Positions 36,701 to 48,285 of a DNA stretch of 64,000 bases are shown one piece after another. The stretch is taken from the NCBI GenBank assembly GCA_905182995.1, contig CAJJDP010000103.1, forward strand, positions 186,001 through 250,000, read 5' to 3'. Numbering within the stretch: the stretch's first letter is position 1; each line of letters starts with the position of its first letter. The translations under genes were made by a program, and so were the position numbers. The DNA is from Paramecium octaurelia (taxonomy: Eukaryota; Ciliophora; Oligohymenophorea; Peniculida; Parameciidae). A model generated the notes under the pieces. The model was not told where the DNA came from. It saw only the letters and a program-made list of their open reading frames with translations, and did not search any database.

Positions 36701-39700
36701 TGTAGCATCATCACCTACTGCTGAGTAACTACCACAAGAAGTCTTTGAGATACATTTGCTCTAATAATAGAGACAGTCAGCTGCATTACTGCTACATTCT
36801 GTGGCACTGGCATTATTATCAGCACAAGTTTATGCTTTGCATAACTTAGGTGAAGTAGAATCTACTATGCATGGATATCCAGTAGTTGACTTAACTGCTT
36901 TACATTAAGCTTCCTCTTTACCCCCTTCAGGTCCATATTCCGCTGTAGATCCCCCATTATATTGATCACATGTATTCAATTTGACACAGAAATCACCCCA
37001 AATGTATGTACATTACTTTCCAGCTTTATCAAGTAAAGTTCCACAAATAGCACTTTTATCTGTTGCATCTTTCACACTAAACTTATCGCATACATCTACT
37101 TCTGTACAATAAGCACCAACTGAATAAGTACATTTATTTCCAAGATCAATACCTTTGCAGTATGATTGTTTATCACTTAATGCTGATCCGACAGCTGGAA
37201 CTACATCGCAAGTTGCGTCATCATTGACACATGTTCCTCTAAAGTAAAAACACTTTAATCCATTTGAATTGAGATCGCAATCAATTTAGGATGCTGGACT
37301 TGATATATCTTAGCAATCAAAGTCTCTACATTTGTCTTTTCCTGCTGTGAATCCACACTTTTTACCAGTAGCGGTTATCTTACTCAAACAATAAGTTTTT
37401 CTTGCTTCATCACCTGCTGGTACTGTGTAAGTATCACAACCAGCTGCATCAGCACAAGCTGTTTATGTTGTTTCATTATACTAATCATAAGTGCAAAATT
37501 TAGATGATCCATTACTTGAGAAGATTTAACAATATGCTGTTTTTTCACTTGGACTAATACTAGTAGCATCAGCGAATGGGACAATAGTTGTTTTTGCACA
37601 ATCTCCTGCATTGGCAATTGTAGCTATATTTGGTGTTCTACATTTAGTAGCTGCGAATACACATCCCTTTAAATGTAAATCACAATCTCCTTAGCTACCT
37701 GGGGATGGGATGTCTTCACAAGTTCCTCCTGTTTTACAAACACTATCGGTATCTTTTTTACAGAGTTTCGTTTTATCATTCGATGATAAAGTTGGACAGA
37801 CATTTTCAGTTGACGTTGTGGCTCCATTAAAGTTAGCACCTGTCCAAGCATCAGTTAGATTTATAACACAATTAGTATTAGCTCCAGTTTGACAACCTGA
37901 GCCATCTTTTTTAATCTCACAGAATCCCTTGCTTGTTTCATACATTGCTTTACAATAATTCACCTTTTTGAGATCTGTGTCTACACCAGTTGGCCATGTT
38001 GTTGGGCAAGATGCCATAGAATCATAACATTTAGAAGCATAATAATAACATCCTGTCTTTTTTTTGTCACAATCACTTTAATTGGCTGGTGATGATATAG
38101 CACTGCAAGTCATTGCTACGCAGGATCCACCACTTACCCAAGTACACCAAGAATATACTGCAGTTCCAGTACCAAAATTAGTAGTTGCATCTACTGGTCT
38201 CAAAGATTCACAGACTGTCTTTTTATTTGCATCAGTAAGCCCTGTTTCTAGAGTAAAGGATGAACATTAAGTCACAGTAGATAAACATTTTGTGCTTGGA
38301 CTAGGTCTTTGGCATGTTCCTTTTCCATAAGTTTGTACATCATTACATGCCGCAGTAGATGTCTAAGATACTACCTTTTCACAAGTGTCTTATGCACTAC
38401 AAGCTGAATCTCCAGATTTAAATGAGCAAAATACACCAGTCTTGTCTTTTAATTTCTAACAATACCCTAATTTATCAGAATCTGAGATTCCAGAGGGGAA
38501 AGTGTATGCACAATCTGTTTTATCCTATAAATAACAATAAGTTCCAGCTGTTGAACATACATCATCGCCTGCAGTGGATACATTCTTTTACAAATAGGTA
38601 TTGCATGCTAAGGTAGTATAGGTGCTCAAAAATTAGTCACAAGTTCTATCTGAACACTTAGATGCTCCTTTTGTATACCCACATAGTATTCCACTTGCAT
38701 TTTTTGTGCCTGTACAATAATCAAACTTTTATTGTTCAGTTGTTGCTGTATCAGGAATGGTGTAACTATTACAAGCAGTTGCTTCGATACAGGCAGATCC
38801 AGCCTTTACGAATCTACATGTTGATTTGTAATCGTAACAATCCTGGGCTGTTGAAGGGGTGGTTTTTTCTGTGCATGCTCTAAGTTAGCAAGCATCATAT
38901 TTGACACATGCAATCTTATTCCATTTTGAATCTACTTATATTCCACCAGTGTAATTAGAGCATGAAGTAACTGTTCCTGTTTATTATGCGCAGGTTCTTG
39001 AGTCTCTCTTAACACAGCCTCCTTCAGATTTAGCAATACATCCTGACAAAAAGGTTTCACAATCTTCATCTTTGGTGGCCAATGTATTATCTGTACATTG
39101 TCTTACAGTGCAAGCACCTGATGTTGATGTTCCATAACAATATCCAGCACTATTATCCTTAACGATAGCAGTGGAACAAAAAGTTTAAACACCTGTATAG
39201 CTTGCACAAGTAGTGTCATCAGCTTTGGGATCAACGCATCCTCCATTTCCATTATAAACACATCCATCTAGGAATTAACCACATGTGCCTTCATTTTGGT
39301 TTGTAGCCAATTTGCATGTCTTCACTTAACAGAAATCATTTTCAGTTGCAGTTGATGTGTTGTAACATTGATTTGTTACCAAGGTTTCAAATGAAGATCC
39401 ACTCTTAAAAGCGTATAATTTATTGCATGTCTCCTATGTTCCTTTCATTGATGAGCAGGTGGAGGTGTAATCAACACAGCCCTTTCCATTGCTAATACAA
39501 CCAGGCAAGAATGAAGCACAAGTAGCATTATCAGTAGCATCAGTATTATCTGAGCACTTCTTTTAGATACAAGCAGTAGTTTCGGTGGCTGAAGATGTAT
39601 TGGTACAATAACCTGGGTAGCTTTAACAAGTGGCTTGAGTTCCAAACAGTTTACTGCATTCATATTTGGTTATGCATCCATCAACTCTATTACTTATGCA

Positions 39701-41422
39701 AGTAGGTAGTTCTGCTTAACAATTAGCATCATTATTATAATAAGCTCCTGTTAAATCTGAGCAAGCCAAAACTTTGCAACTATTATTTAACCAGCCGCAT
39801 TTTGTAGATACATAAACGTAGATGGGATTTCCCTTATCATCATTCTTGACAAAAGTTTGGACTCTAGCTTGGTTGGCCAAACAAATTGATTTCTTCTTAA
39901 AATCAGAACATTATGCATTACTAGTACATATTGGTTACCAGGAACAGTTATCAGTACCTTCGCAACTTTGTTATTTTACTGTCAAATCACAAGTAGTTTA
40001 TGAAACACATCCAGATCCTGTTGTTACACACTTAGTGAAATAATTGGCACAGAGAGTGTTGGTATTCACAGAACTTGGTGCAGATGCACAATCTCTAGCA
40101 ACACATTTGGTTCCACTCTTCCATGTACATTTTCCTTCAGATCCCACTCTTGATTAACAACTGGTGGAGTCTCCGTCATAAGTAGTACAAGATTTCAAAT
40201 TGGTTTTAGAAATACATCCTTTTCCTGTAGTAACACATCCAACCTAAAATTTGGCACAAGCTTCGTCTGTTGTAGTTGTATCTGGAGCATCATCACAGAC
40301 CTTTGGTGCGCAAGCAGCATCGGCTGTTGTGCTTGTTCCTTTGCAATAACCATCAGTACCAACATAAACTGCACAAGTTGTAGCAGTTCCCTTGTATGTG
40401 TTACATGCTGATAGCGATGAAACACAAGTTTTTCCGTTGGTCTTGCAAGTAGATTAATATTACTTGCAAAGATCATCGGTATTAAATGCACCATTTTCAC
40501 ATTTCCTAGATCTACACTTAGAACCTCCAGCATCACCTTCACAAACTCCATCTGATCCAATATATCCAACGCATGTAGTGTTATCACCTGAGTATGAAGA
40601 ACACAAAGGCTTGGTTGTTGCTTAAACACAACCTTTACCAGTTGTTATACATCCTTTTTGATAGGCTTTACAGTCATCATCAGATGCTAATGATTAAGGA
40701 GCATTTGCACATTCTTTGGCTTTGCAATTTGTTGTACCAGCTGCTAATTCACAATTTCCGTCTGATCCAAGATAGGATTAACAGGCTGCATCATCTCCAG
40801 TGTAAGTAGTACATGATGGTCTTGGAGAGTTAACACAACCTTAACCTTTTGTCACACAACCAGCTAACCAAGCTGAACATTTCTCATCGGTATTCAAACT
40901 GACATCAGCTTCAGAACAGGAGTAATCTCTACAAACTCCAACAGTAGTGTCCCACTTGCATTTCAAAATTCCTGAGATACTTGGGGTTGTTTCGCATTAT
41001 GTTTAAGAGTAATCTTTGCAGACTTTGGCTTCAATGCATGCATTTCCATCAGACACACACAAGAAGGATATTGCCTAGCAATCTGTTGTTGTTGTTTTAA
41101 CATATGCTGGACATCCTGCAAAATGTGTACATTTTGAGTCAATATAAGCACATCCCAAGGTTTTAGCACAATTTGTTTCTGGCTTATCAACAAGCTCGCA
41201 GTAAGGTTTGAATGAGGTAGTTGGGTCTACTGTTGTCTTTTTCTAGCATTTTGCTGCTGTAGTTCCAGATGCAGCTACCCATTCACAAGCTCCTGTGACT
41301 GTTACTTCTTATTCACAATCACTTTGTGATTTCAATTAACCACAGTCATTACATTAGTTTTTCTGTTGCACTTACTATGTTAGCACCATAGCAATTAAGC
41401 AAATGAAAATTAAATTCTTCAT
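33797..41422 (-). CDS. Paramecium surface antigen (immobilization antigen), 2,541 aa
   Basis: Variable surface antigens coat the cell and cilia as GPI-anchored proteins; normally one is expressed at a time. The start at 41420-41422 gives a signal peptide (MKNLIFICLIAMVLT). The protein is then built of ~35 Cys periods with spaced motifs such as GCVTTGKGC, GCITTGKGC and GCVTRGTGC. It ends with an Asn/Gly/Thr-rich spacer (NNGTDNGTTTT) and a short hydrophobic tail (SAISLGLLGLMA) typical of GPI-signal peptides. No introns; length suits the family. Frame agreement was checked at several separate points, though not at every codon. I see no near-identical central repeats, so it is not of the highly repetitive type. 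Other ORFs across this block are shadows. Confidence 0.93.
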
Positions 41423-41832
41423 TAAAAGTATTAATAGTTTATCTATTATTTAAGGGGGTTAAATAGAAACAGCAATGTTAATTTTTTCTAAAATTATTAA
41501 TTGTGCAATAATTTCATATATTATTTTTAGAGAATTTTATTATATTTTAAATCAGCCTTATTTTCATTAATAATTATTATAAATTTTTTGATGTAGGAGG
41601 CTGTGTCGTAACATAAAGAAGCACAGTAAATGTCTTTCAATTCTCTTCTAGGATAGTATTAAATTTTTATAAAAATTAAGGTCTTTTTGCTCAACAAAAT
41701 ATCTCTATGGCCCCAATGATGCTTTTTTTAGAAATAATAGACTTAGTAATTCAATTATAAATACAGTAAGGCTGAAAAAAAAGGCATCTAATACGAAATA
41801 TAAGCATTTTCAATATCCTTAATTGAAGAAAG
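41423..41832. other. upstream region of the surface antigen gene
   Basis: AT-rich 0.4 kb. The short interval just upstream of the antigen start is where regulation of these genes usually acts, but no element could be identified by eye. Confidence 0.4.
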
Positions 41833-42489
41833 ATGAGAAATCCCGAAGATAATAACTAAGAAAAAAAGTTGTTAACAAAAGCTACATTTGTTTTTCAAAT
41901 GTTTCGGAAGAAATTCATTTTTAGAATCAATAGAATCTCTTCATAGACTCAAATTTAACACTAATAAGTGATTGAGAGAAATTCTGACTAAATAGAAATA
42001 TTCTTAAAAGTATCAGAAAAAATTTTATATTAAGAATACAATCGTGAGTGTGAATTACAAACCAAAAGCAGAATGCTGATGGGTAATTAGATTCCTTTTT
42101 GTGCTTATAAGAATGATAATCATTATTTGTGTCAATTTATACTTATTTTGATTTTTAATTAGAACCTGAAAATTTTCTAGAAAACACGTTATGATGTTAA
42201 TAGGCAGGAAAACTTCTAAGAATCTAAAATTAATATTTTGTAAAGATAAATCACTCACAAAACATTTCTCCATTGTCATAAAAATGTTGGATTTTTAAAG
42301 ATAAAAAACTACCAAAAAAATCTAAATGCCGTAATGGAATATTAATGTAGGATAAGGTTTTATAGGCTATGTAAAATGATTTTCTAAATAAGAACATCAA
42401 TTATGAAGAATTTGGTCTATTAAGAATTTTCTAATATTACGTGTATTAATTATTTAATTAATTATATTATAATATATTATATTATATGA
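41833..42489 (+). CDS. possible protein (218 aa) running into the next gene's start
   Basis: One plus-strand frame from ATG 41833 stays open for 218 codons with coding-like composition (SEKILYQEYNRECELQTKSR, ENFQESKINILQRQITHKTF). Its first TGA overlaps the ATG of the PAP2-like gene at 42486, which is implausible as a real end. The true 3' end probably lies earlier behind an unresolved intron, or this is a relic. No family recognised. A minus-strand ORF in the same place looks like its shadow. Confidence 0.35.
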
Positions 42490-44004
42490 ATCCACTTAAT
42501 ATATAAAGTGAAAATAAAGACTCAGAAGTAAAAGAAGACGAGGGGGTTTAGAATGAGTAGGAAGAGCCTAGGACATTCACTAATTTAAGTATTGAGGACA
42601 AGATCAAGTAGAAGAAGATTAATGATGATCATCTTGAGAGGAATAAAAAGAGATTAATTAGATAATTTACAATTCTATTCATTATCACCCTATTCATAAT
42701 ATTAGAAAGAATTCTGTATTCAATTATAGTAGGGGTTGAGAATGAGCTGTTGAGTGATTTCCAGAGCTTATTCAATTTAAGAAAATCAAAGCTAACTGAG
42801 TTTGACGAAATGGATTACTTTAATGATAATTTTTTATTTGATATGGCAGGAAGTGTACATAGAAATGGTATATCTATTATGATATTCACAAATTACTTTA
42901 TTACTTTATATGTTGGATTTGATGCATTGATTGCTGTTAAAATATTATATACATCTTATTTGAGCGTATTTTTGGTAGCATTCTTATAACTGATATATTC
43001 AGATCCAAGACCATTTTGGATGGATGAGAAGGTATAGTCATTTATAAGAATAAGTTAGTGACTTCACTTTGTATACCAAGTTATGGAAATCCATCATCAT
43101 TTGTTTGTCAATTGGCATTCACTTTGTTTTATACGGTATACTGTTACAAGACTAAGAATCATACAAGGTCATTTAAGACTTATGATGAGAAGATCGATAG
43201 AAAAATAAAAATAGTTTAACTCTTCATAGCACTATTTATTTTTCTGTATTCTATATTGTTATTTTTAATGGCTTTATAATATTTGATAAATATGATTTTA
43301 GGTTTGATTTATTGTTTTGTATTTTATGCATTTTATGTGACCTTTGAGAATTAGATCAACAATATAATCAAGCATTCCACCATAATGAACATAGTAATAA
43401 TTAAAAATTTAAGATTTTAGGATTCAAAGCGATATGTGTTTTACATATCCTTCTTCCTGTTGATAACGGAGACGATAGCAGCAATGTTGATATCCAATGA
43501 GTATGAATTGGTCAACATAGAGTGGGCCAATAATTTTATGAATTGTCTCTACATGACAGATATCAATGCAATGAAAATACCTGCATAATTGTTGATGGGA
43601 CCTCACTTTACATTCTAAAAAACAAGTGTGATCTTTGCTTTGATTGGTGCTTTGTTTGGAGTTTCACATTGCTTTAGACACATAAATTCACTGGAATGGT
43701 ACAAGGGGGATAAGAGAAGAAGAGTTCTAAGAATAATAGTGGCTAACTTGTTTACAATCCCAGGATGGATTTTTGCATTGAATGTGGAATCGATTGCTTT
43801 GAATAGTCGAATGTATGAGTGGGGAGCCTCGTTCTTTTTGGTAATGTCATTGAATTTGATAGTTCATAGATGGAGAGTGTGGCGTTTCTGCTGTTCTATT
43901 TCTTTATGTTCGCACTGATCCCATTGTATGTGTTCAAATATTTACACTTGAATGCTTCTAGTTCATCATCATATGTGGTTGTTAAATTATCTGAAGATGA
44001 TTGA
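42486..44004 (+). CDS. multi-pass membrane protein of the PAP2/phosphatase-like superfamily (488 aa)
   Basis: An acidic, Gln-rich N-terminus (~55 aa) precedes about nine hydrophobic segments. Around residue 175 it reads LIYSDPRPFWMDEK, then IPSYGNPSSFVCQ, matching in order the KxxxxxxRP and PSGH boxes of lipid-phosphate phosphatases. The conserved His of box 2 is Phe, and box 3 (SRxxxxxHxxxD) is not evident; catalysis is doubtful. Introns 43032-43054 (23 nt) and 43841-43869 (29 nt); the second restores the last transmembrane helix (FLLFYFFMFALIPLYVF) and a Ser-rich tail. It may sense or bind phospholipids. Confidence 0.65.
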
Positions 44005-44033
44005 TTTTGTTATTAATTATTATAATAAATATA

Positions 44034-44503
44034 ATGGCTTAGTAGAAAGGGAAGAATAAAATAAATCATAGACAGCGGTAGGGAGATTGGATATGTGGTA
44101 GCTGCAATAATATGAATTTCGCATTTAGAGACACATGCAACAGATGTCATACGTAGAAGAATTATAAAGATAAAGATAATGAAAATAAGGGATTCAAATC
44201 TGCTTTGTTTTTGACAGAGAGCAATGGTGATATTCCACCAATATCTGATAGATCTAATAAATCTTCTGGAGAGAAAAAAGATAATGGCAACAATAAGTTC
44301 TCATTTGATAAATTACCATCGATGGAACCAATCTTGAAATAGATTACAAAAGAAACATGTAAAAAACAATTAAATTAGAAGAGCAAAAATATGATTTATT
44401 TGAGTTTGAATGGTAGTGCTAAAAATGCGAAAAGATTAATTAATACTATAAAATTCACTGTGCTGAATGCGGAGCTCAAAGGTACAGAAAATTAACAGTA
44501 TGA
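44034..44503 (+). CDS. double RanBP2-type zinc finger protein (149 aa)
   Basis: Two W-x-C-x2-C-x10-C-x2-C fingers: GDWICGSCNN...CNRC near residue 20 and FEWQCQKCEK...CAEC near residue 125, separated by a Ser/Lys-rich linker. Such fingers bind ubiquitin or single-stranded RNA (the NxNF/R type is RNA-binding; both fingers have Asn after the second Cys pair). One 20-nt intron (44359-44378) splits the linker and creates a TAA glutamine codon at the junction. It starts 29 bp after the previous stop. Confidence 0.82.
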
Positions 44504-44651
44504 TTTTTATAACCTAAATGGGGGTTTTTTGATAAAAATGCTTTAAATTCTCTTCTTTTTATTCTCAATTTTAGAAGGGGGTTAAACAAGATAAAACAAT
44601 ATAATAAATAAATTATTTTTACTTTATTAATAAAATTTAACTGTTAAGATA

Positions 44652-45810
44652 ATGAAAGACATGTCCAAGAAGATCTTTGAAAAAGAGAATTAAGCTGAGG
44701 TCTCTAATAACCCTAGGCATTAGAATAAATCACTAACCCAATTGGTCTCACTATCCTTGATTGGTGGAAATAGAAGTAATAATTCAATAAAATATCCATA
44801 AGAAAATGACTTGAAGGCTCTTGAACTCAAAAACAATTACACATCCATCTCTTCTCGTCCCCTTGTTTTCTGTAAACCAGAACCTAAACTAAAAACCCAA
44901 ACCAATTCCTCTCCATAAAAATAATCCCCTGTAAAGCCTAAATAAGTGGAAACACAATCAAATGAGTTGTGTAAATTGATCAACAACTATTCAGAACCCA
45001 TTTTAGATTATTATTTGGAATTGAATGTATTTATTTATAGATTAAACAAAATAGACTCTTACACCAAAGAATTGCTTATCCAATCACACAGTAAGTGCAA
45101 ATTTGAGAGCAAAGATGGTTGATTGGATGGTTGAAGTACTCACTTCATATAAGTGCAAAGATTAAACCTTCTTTTTAGCTGTTAAATTGATGGACTCCTA
45201 TTTAGCTAAAACAACATAAAAGCATGTCCCTCAAGATTTACATTTAGTTGGTGTGACTACTATGTTTATGGCTTGTAAATTCGAAGAAATCTACCCAGTC
45301 AAATTATAAGTTGTACACGAGAAAATTGCACACAAGAAACTAACCAAGGATGAAATTAAAGATAAAGAAACCAGTATTCTAAGCAGTCTAGACTTTAATC
45401 TAGTTGGCATTACTGTGCTAGATGTCATTACAATTGTACTCTCCATATTGAATATGAGTCAATAGTTATATTAAATAACACTCTATCTTGCTAAATTAGT
45501 AAATACATTTTATTTATTTTAGGCACTTTATGACTATGAATTTGTCAACAGCCACTCTTATGCTCAAATCGCCTGTGCTGCCTTGATTGTCAGTGCCAAA
45601 ATTGTAGAGCAAATTGATTAATCACTTTCATCTGAGGTAGTAATACCATTGATAGTTTCAACTTTGAAAATGGACAACTCTGATGCCATGGACTCAGCCA
45701 ATAAATTATTGAGTGTGGCCAAAGGATTTGAAAAACTGTATCCGAATCTGGAAAATTTAAAGAAATTTAGTAAATTTCAAATGTCAGATATTTTAAAAAC
45801 CTAACCTTGA
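44652..45810 (+). CDS. B-type cyclin (368 aa)
   Basis: Cyclins activate CDKs in the cell cycle. The N-terminal ~120 residues are unstructured, Ser/Pro/Gln-rich. The cyclin box begins LRAKMVDWMVEVLTSYK, matching MRAILVDWLxEV including the Arg and Lys/Glu contacts to CDK, then MACKFEEIYPV for the FEE motif. The C-terminal fold follows (YLAKLALYDYEFVN, YAQIACAALIVSAK). Introns: 45027-45054 (28 nt) and 45499-45522 (24 nt, no in-frame stop; accepted because it restores the helix). No clear RxxL destruction box was found in the N-terminus, so APC-dependent control is uncertain. Confidence 0.88.
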
Positions 45811-45852
45811 ATTTATATGTATATATTACTTTGATATTAATATTATTTTTAA

Positions 45853-46170
45853 ATGGTTAAATTGGCTTCCAATAGAAGTCCGGTGGTGAAAGCCATCGAT
45901 TCTACCTGGAGCATAATTCGGGCTCTATATTTTGCCGTGATCCTCTTCCTTTTCACCTTAATTGGGATGAAGAAGGAATCCAATAAATATACGAAGGAGG
46001 AATTAAATTATATTATTGATGATAGTAATGATTGCAATTGATTATTTATAGAGATGCCTTTCAAGCGAAAACCTAAGGATGATGACGATGATGATGGCGG
46101 AAAGGAAGGAACTAAGCCCAAGATTGTCAGAGGGCTGGGAGGAGGAGCCGAATGCAAGAGCTGAGGCTGA
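45853..46170 (+). CDS. selenoprotein K/S-like membrane protein, UGA at codon 95 read as Sec (96 aa)
   Basis: A short N-terminus and a single transmembrane segment (ALYFAVILFLFTLIG) are followed by a charged, Asp/Lys/Gly-rich tail ending GLGGGAECKS, then TGA (46162-46164), GGC and TGA (46168-46170). SelK and SelS are ER-membrane proteins with one TM helix, a Gly-rich basic tail and Sec one to three residues from the end; this ends Sec-Gly. One 27-nt intron (46025-46051) with an in-frame TGA is required. A SECIS-like structure follows within 70 nt. UGA thus serves as both Sec and stop within six bases. If not decoded, the product is a 94-residue truncated form. Frame and length fit; the Sec call rests on the SECIS. 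Confidence 0.72.
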
Positions 46171-46184
46171 GCTGCACTTTTAAT

Positions 46185-46295
46185 AAAACAAAGGATTTTA
46201 TAGTAGCAAACACAACAGCTACTAGTATGACGATTTTCTTAAGAACTCCAGACTCGTTGGAATTAAGGAATCTGAGCAATAAAAACCTTTGTTTT
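46185..46295 (+). promoter_or_regulatory. SECIS-like RNA element in the 3' region of the SelK-like gene
   Basis: Core ATGA at 46227-46230 and TGA at 46273-46275 face each other. Between them, GATTTTCTT (46232-46240) pairs with AAGGAATC (46265-46272), leaving a loop that starts with AA at 46241-46242 and has a mini-stem CCA/TGG, as in form II SECIS elements. The outer arms AAAACAAAGG (46186-46194) and CCTTTGTTTT (46286-46295) are perfect inverted repeats. Helix I directly under the quartet is weak. The spacing from ATGA to the AA loop (10 nt) is close to the usual 11-12. Confidence 0.6.
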
Positions 46296-46519
46296 TAATA
46301 TATATTTATTTAAACATACTATTCTTAATATGTTAGAATTATTTTGTGATTATAATACCCCTCTATTATTAAATAAAGAATTCGCATTATCGGCATTCTA
46401 TCAACATTATGGAGCTGTTTTATATTATCCGGTCAACAGTTTAAAATGTAGAATTCTAAGAAAATTGGAAAATTTGGAAATTTAAATTGGAGATTGAGAT
46501 CGAAATGTGTATAATATCA

Positions 46520-46991
46520 TCAAGTTCTGAGAAAAGGTTAAGGCAAAGGGTAAAATTAAGGGTAGGATTAGATTGGTTGAAAAGGGTAGGGACTGGTGGA
46601 TACTGAATCGAATTCCTGCTTGATTTAAATTTAGGGCTTTGGGTCTAGAATCTATTTGAACACCATCTGTGAGGAGAGCAACAGATTTTGCATGAGCTAT
46701 TGTTGGACTAAACTGGCTTTTTTAATTTCTGAGGTGAGAGCTTGGGTGAGCTTCTGGTATTGGGATGATATGAGTTATTTTTATTCGTTAGCCAAATTTA
46801 GTTGATCAATCAGGGATGGCTGCTTGTCTACGTACATCTAGAATTTCTGAAATGAGTAATTACTTAAGTATTATCGGATTGAATGCACAATGGTTGAACT
46901 TAGAGCGTGAGGGGATTCAAGACCGATACTTTGAGTATGCTCTGCACTTTGAGTTTCTTTTTTCTGGTTTCCTTTTTTCCTATACGGCCAT
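46520..46991 (-). CDS. hypothetical Gln-rich protein (146 aa)
   Basis: Starts MAVQEKRKPEKRNSK, basic, and after a 31-nt intron (46899-46929) continues with a helical region (SLIDQLNLANEQKQLISSQY) and a Pro/Tyr/Gln-rich end (YPFQPIQSYPQFYPLPQPF). A basic start and a PQ-rich tail suggest a nuclear or RNP factor, but no domain is recognised. The intron also removes a TGA. A 55-codon plus-strand ORF near 46331 is not supported. Confidence 0.5.
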
Positions 46992-47490
46992 CCTATTCAA
47001 ATGCTTTTTGGATTGTTCTCACTGTACAATACTTTAAATTAAGTTTGTTGGCTACCTAGAAATGAATAGTTGAATAAACAATATATATAGTAGTATATAT
47101 AGATGAATTATTTGGGGGAAAATGGCGAATACCTCTTGGAGTGATAATTTTTCCTTTATTAGCAACTCTAAGACAATTTTGCGCTATTCTTTATCAATTT
47201 TTTAGTATTTCTTGGTCTGCTTTAGCACTTCTGAACATTCTTGTGATTTAACCATATTTATGAAGAATCTTTTGCTTTTATTTATATTTATAAAAATATT
47301 TTAAAAATCAAATCTGCTTTTAATTTAAAATAAGATTCAACCTTGGTTATAATCAAAAACATTAAAATGTTTCAAATCACGATATTATTCATATATGTAA
47401 TAAATAAAATGGATTTCTTCTATTTTTAAATCTTAAGTCAATATTTATTAGTTATAATTTAGAAAATTATTCAAACACAATTATAGTAAT
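46992..47490. other. intergenic region
   Basis: 0.5 kb of AT-rich sequence lying between the start of one minus-strand gene and the end of the next. Nothing coding seen. Confidence 0.5.
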
Positions 47491-48269
47491 TCAATTTATA
47501 GAAGATAAATCTAACTTAGGTTTTATTTGCTTGTGTTCGCTAATACTCTTCTTCTATCTGTAGGCATTGGATGTAATTCTTTATTTGTTGCAAATAATAT
47601 TGAAATTATTAATGAATTGTCTGCAATGATCGTAATTCTATTCAGTTATTTATTGAGAGATAGTCTTTGAGTTTAATTTGATCTATTCTTTTTTTAAAAT
47701 TGAGCAGGTGTCAATAGTATTACTGAGATAACTTTCTTTGTCAAAGGGTAGTTTTTGTTTCCGAATAAAATCAACTAATTTTAGCGGTTATTTGCTAGAA
47801 ATGGTTTGATGCTATGTGTCATTAGTTTCTTGTATCTTCTTTTTAAGATAAGTATTCTCTTCAAGTAGGTGCTTTTTCTACTCTTATAACATGGCAATTT
47901 CCTTCCTTAGTTGCTAATAAATGAATTTGAAGTCATACGTGTATGAGGTTCTGATTAATAGTATTTTATTGAAATTGTTCTAATTGCTGTTAGAGTTGCT
48001 CACAATAGAGTTTAATTTGTTGTTCAGTCTAATGATGAGAATGATGAATTTACTCTAATATGTTTTCTGATTTCACTCTCATACTTTTAAACTTACTTCT
48101 CAAGTTCCTGATAATCTTGATTCTGTAAATTTTGGAGTATGGCACCTTTGATGTACAGCAGCTGGGCATCCAAGTCTTTGAAAGAGTCTGAAGAGGGTCC
48201 TTCTAACTTATAAATGTGGTATATTACTCATACCAGTTCAAGTATGTCTTTTAATATATTTTAAGACAT
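47491..48269 (-). CDS. coiled-coil protein (233 aa)
   Basis: Residues ~35-130 are a long Gln/Glu/Lys coiled coil (QLRKEIAMLQEQKKHLLEEN). The C-terminal part is mixed and basic. Introns 48207-48233 (27 nt, contains an in-frame TGA), 48029-48053 (25 nt) and 47914-47938 (25 nt), all in phase 0. Start ATG 48267-48269 lies 16 bp from the start of the divergent acyl-carrier-like gene. Role unknown; possibly cytoskeletal. Confidence 0.68.
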
Positions 48270-48285
48270 TTTAATTATTTAAGAT
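48270..48285. promoter_or_regulatory. 16-bp spacer between divergent start codons
   Basis: Only TTTAATTATTTAAGAT separates the two ATGs. Any shared promoter elements must overlap the 5' coding sequences or 5' leaders of both genes, implying nearly leaderless transcripts or overlapping antisense transcription. Confidence 0.5.

Noticed and set aside
42055..42279. Minus-strand ORF of about 110 codons
   Set aside because: Hydrophobic and T/A-driven composition; the opposite strand reads more like protein.
45027..45110. Alternative cyclin model without the first intron and with a 19-nt intron instead
   Set aside because: It loses the conserved Leu-Arg-Ala before Lys-Met-Val-Asp-Trp, and 19 nt is below the size of all other introns.
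46330..46500. Plus-strand 55-codon ORF (MLELFCDYNT...)
   Set aside because: Short, no supporting neighbour or motif, and in a 3' intergenic zone between convergent genes.
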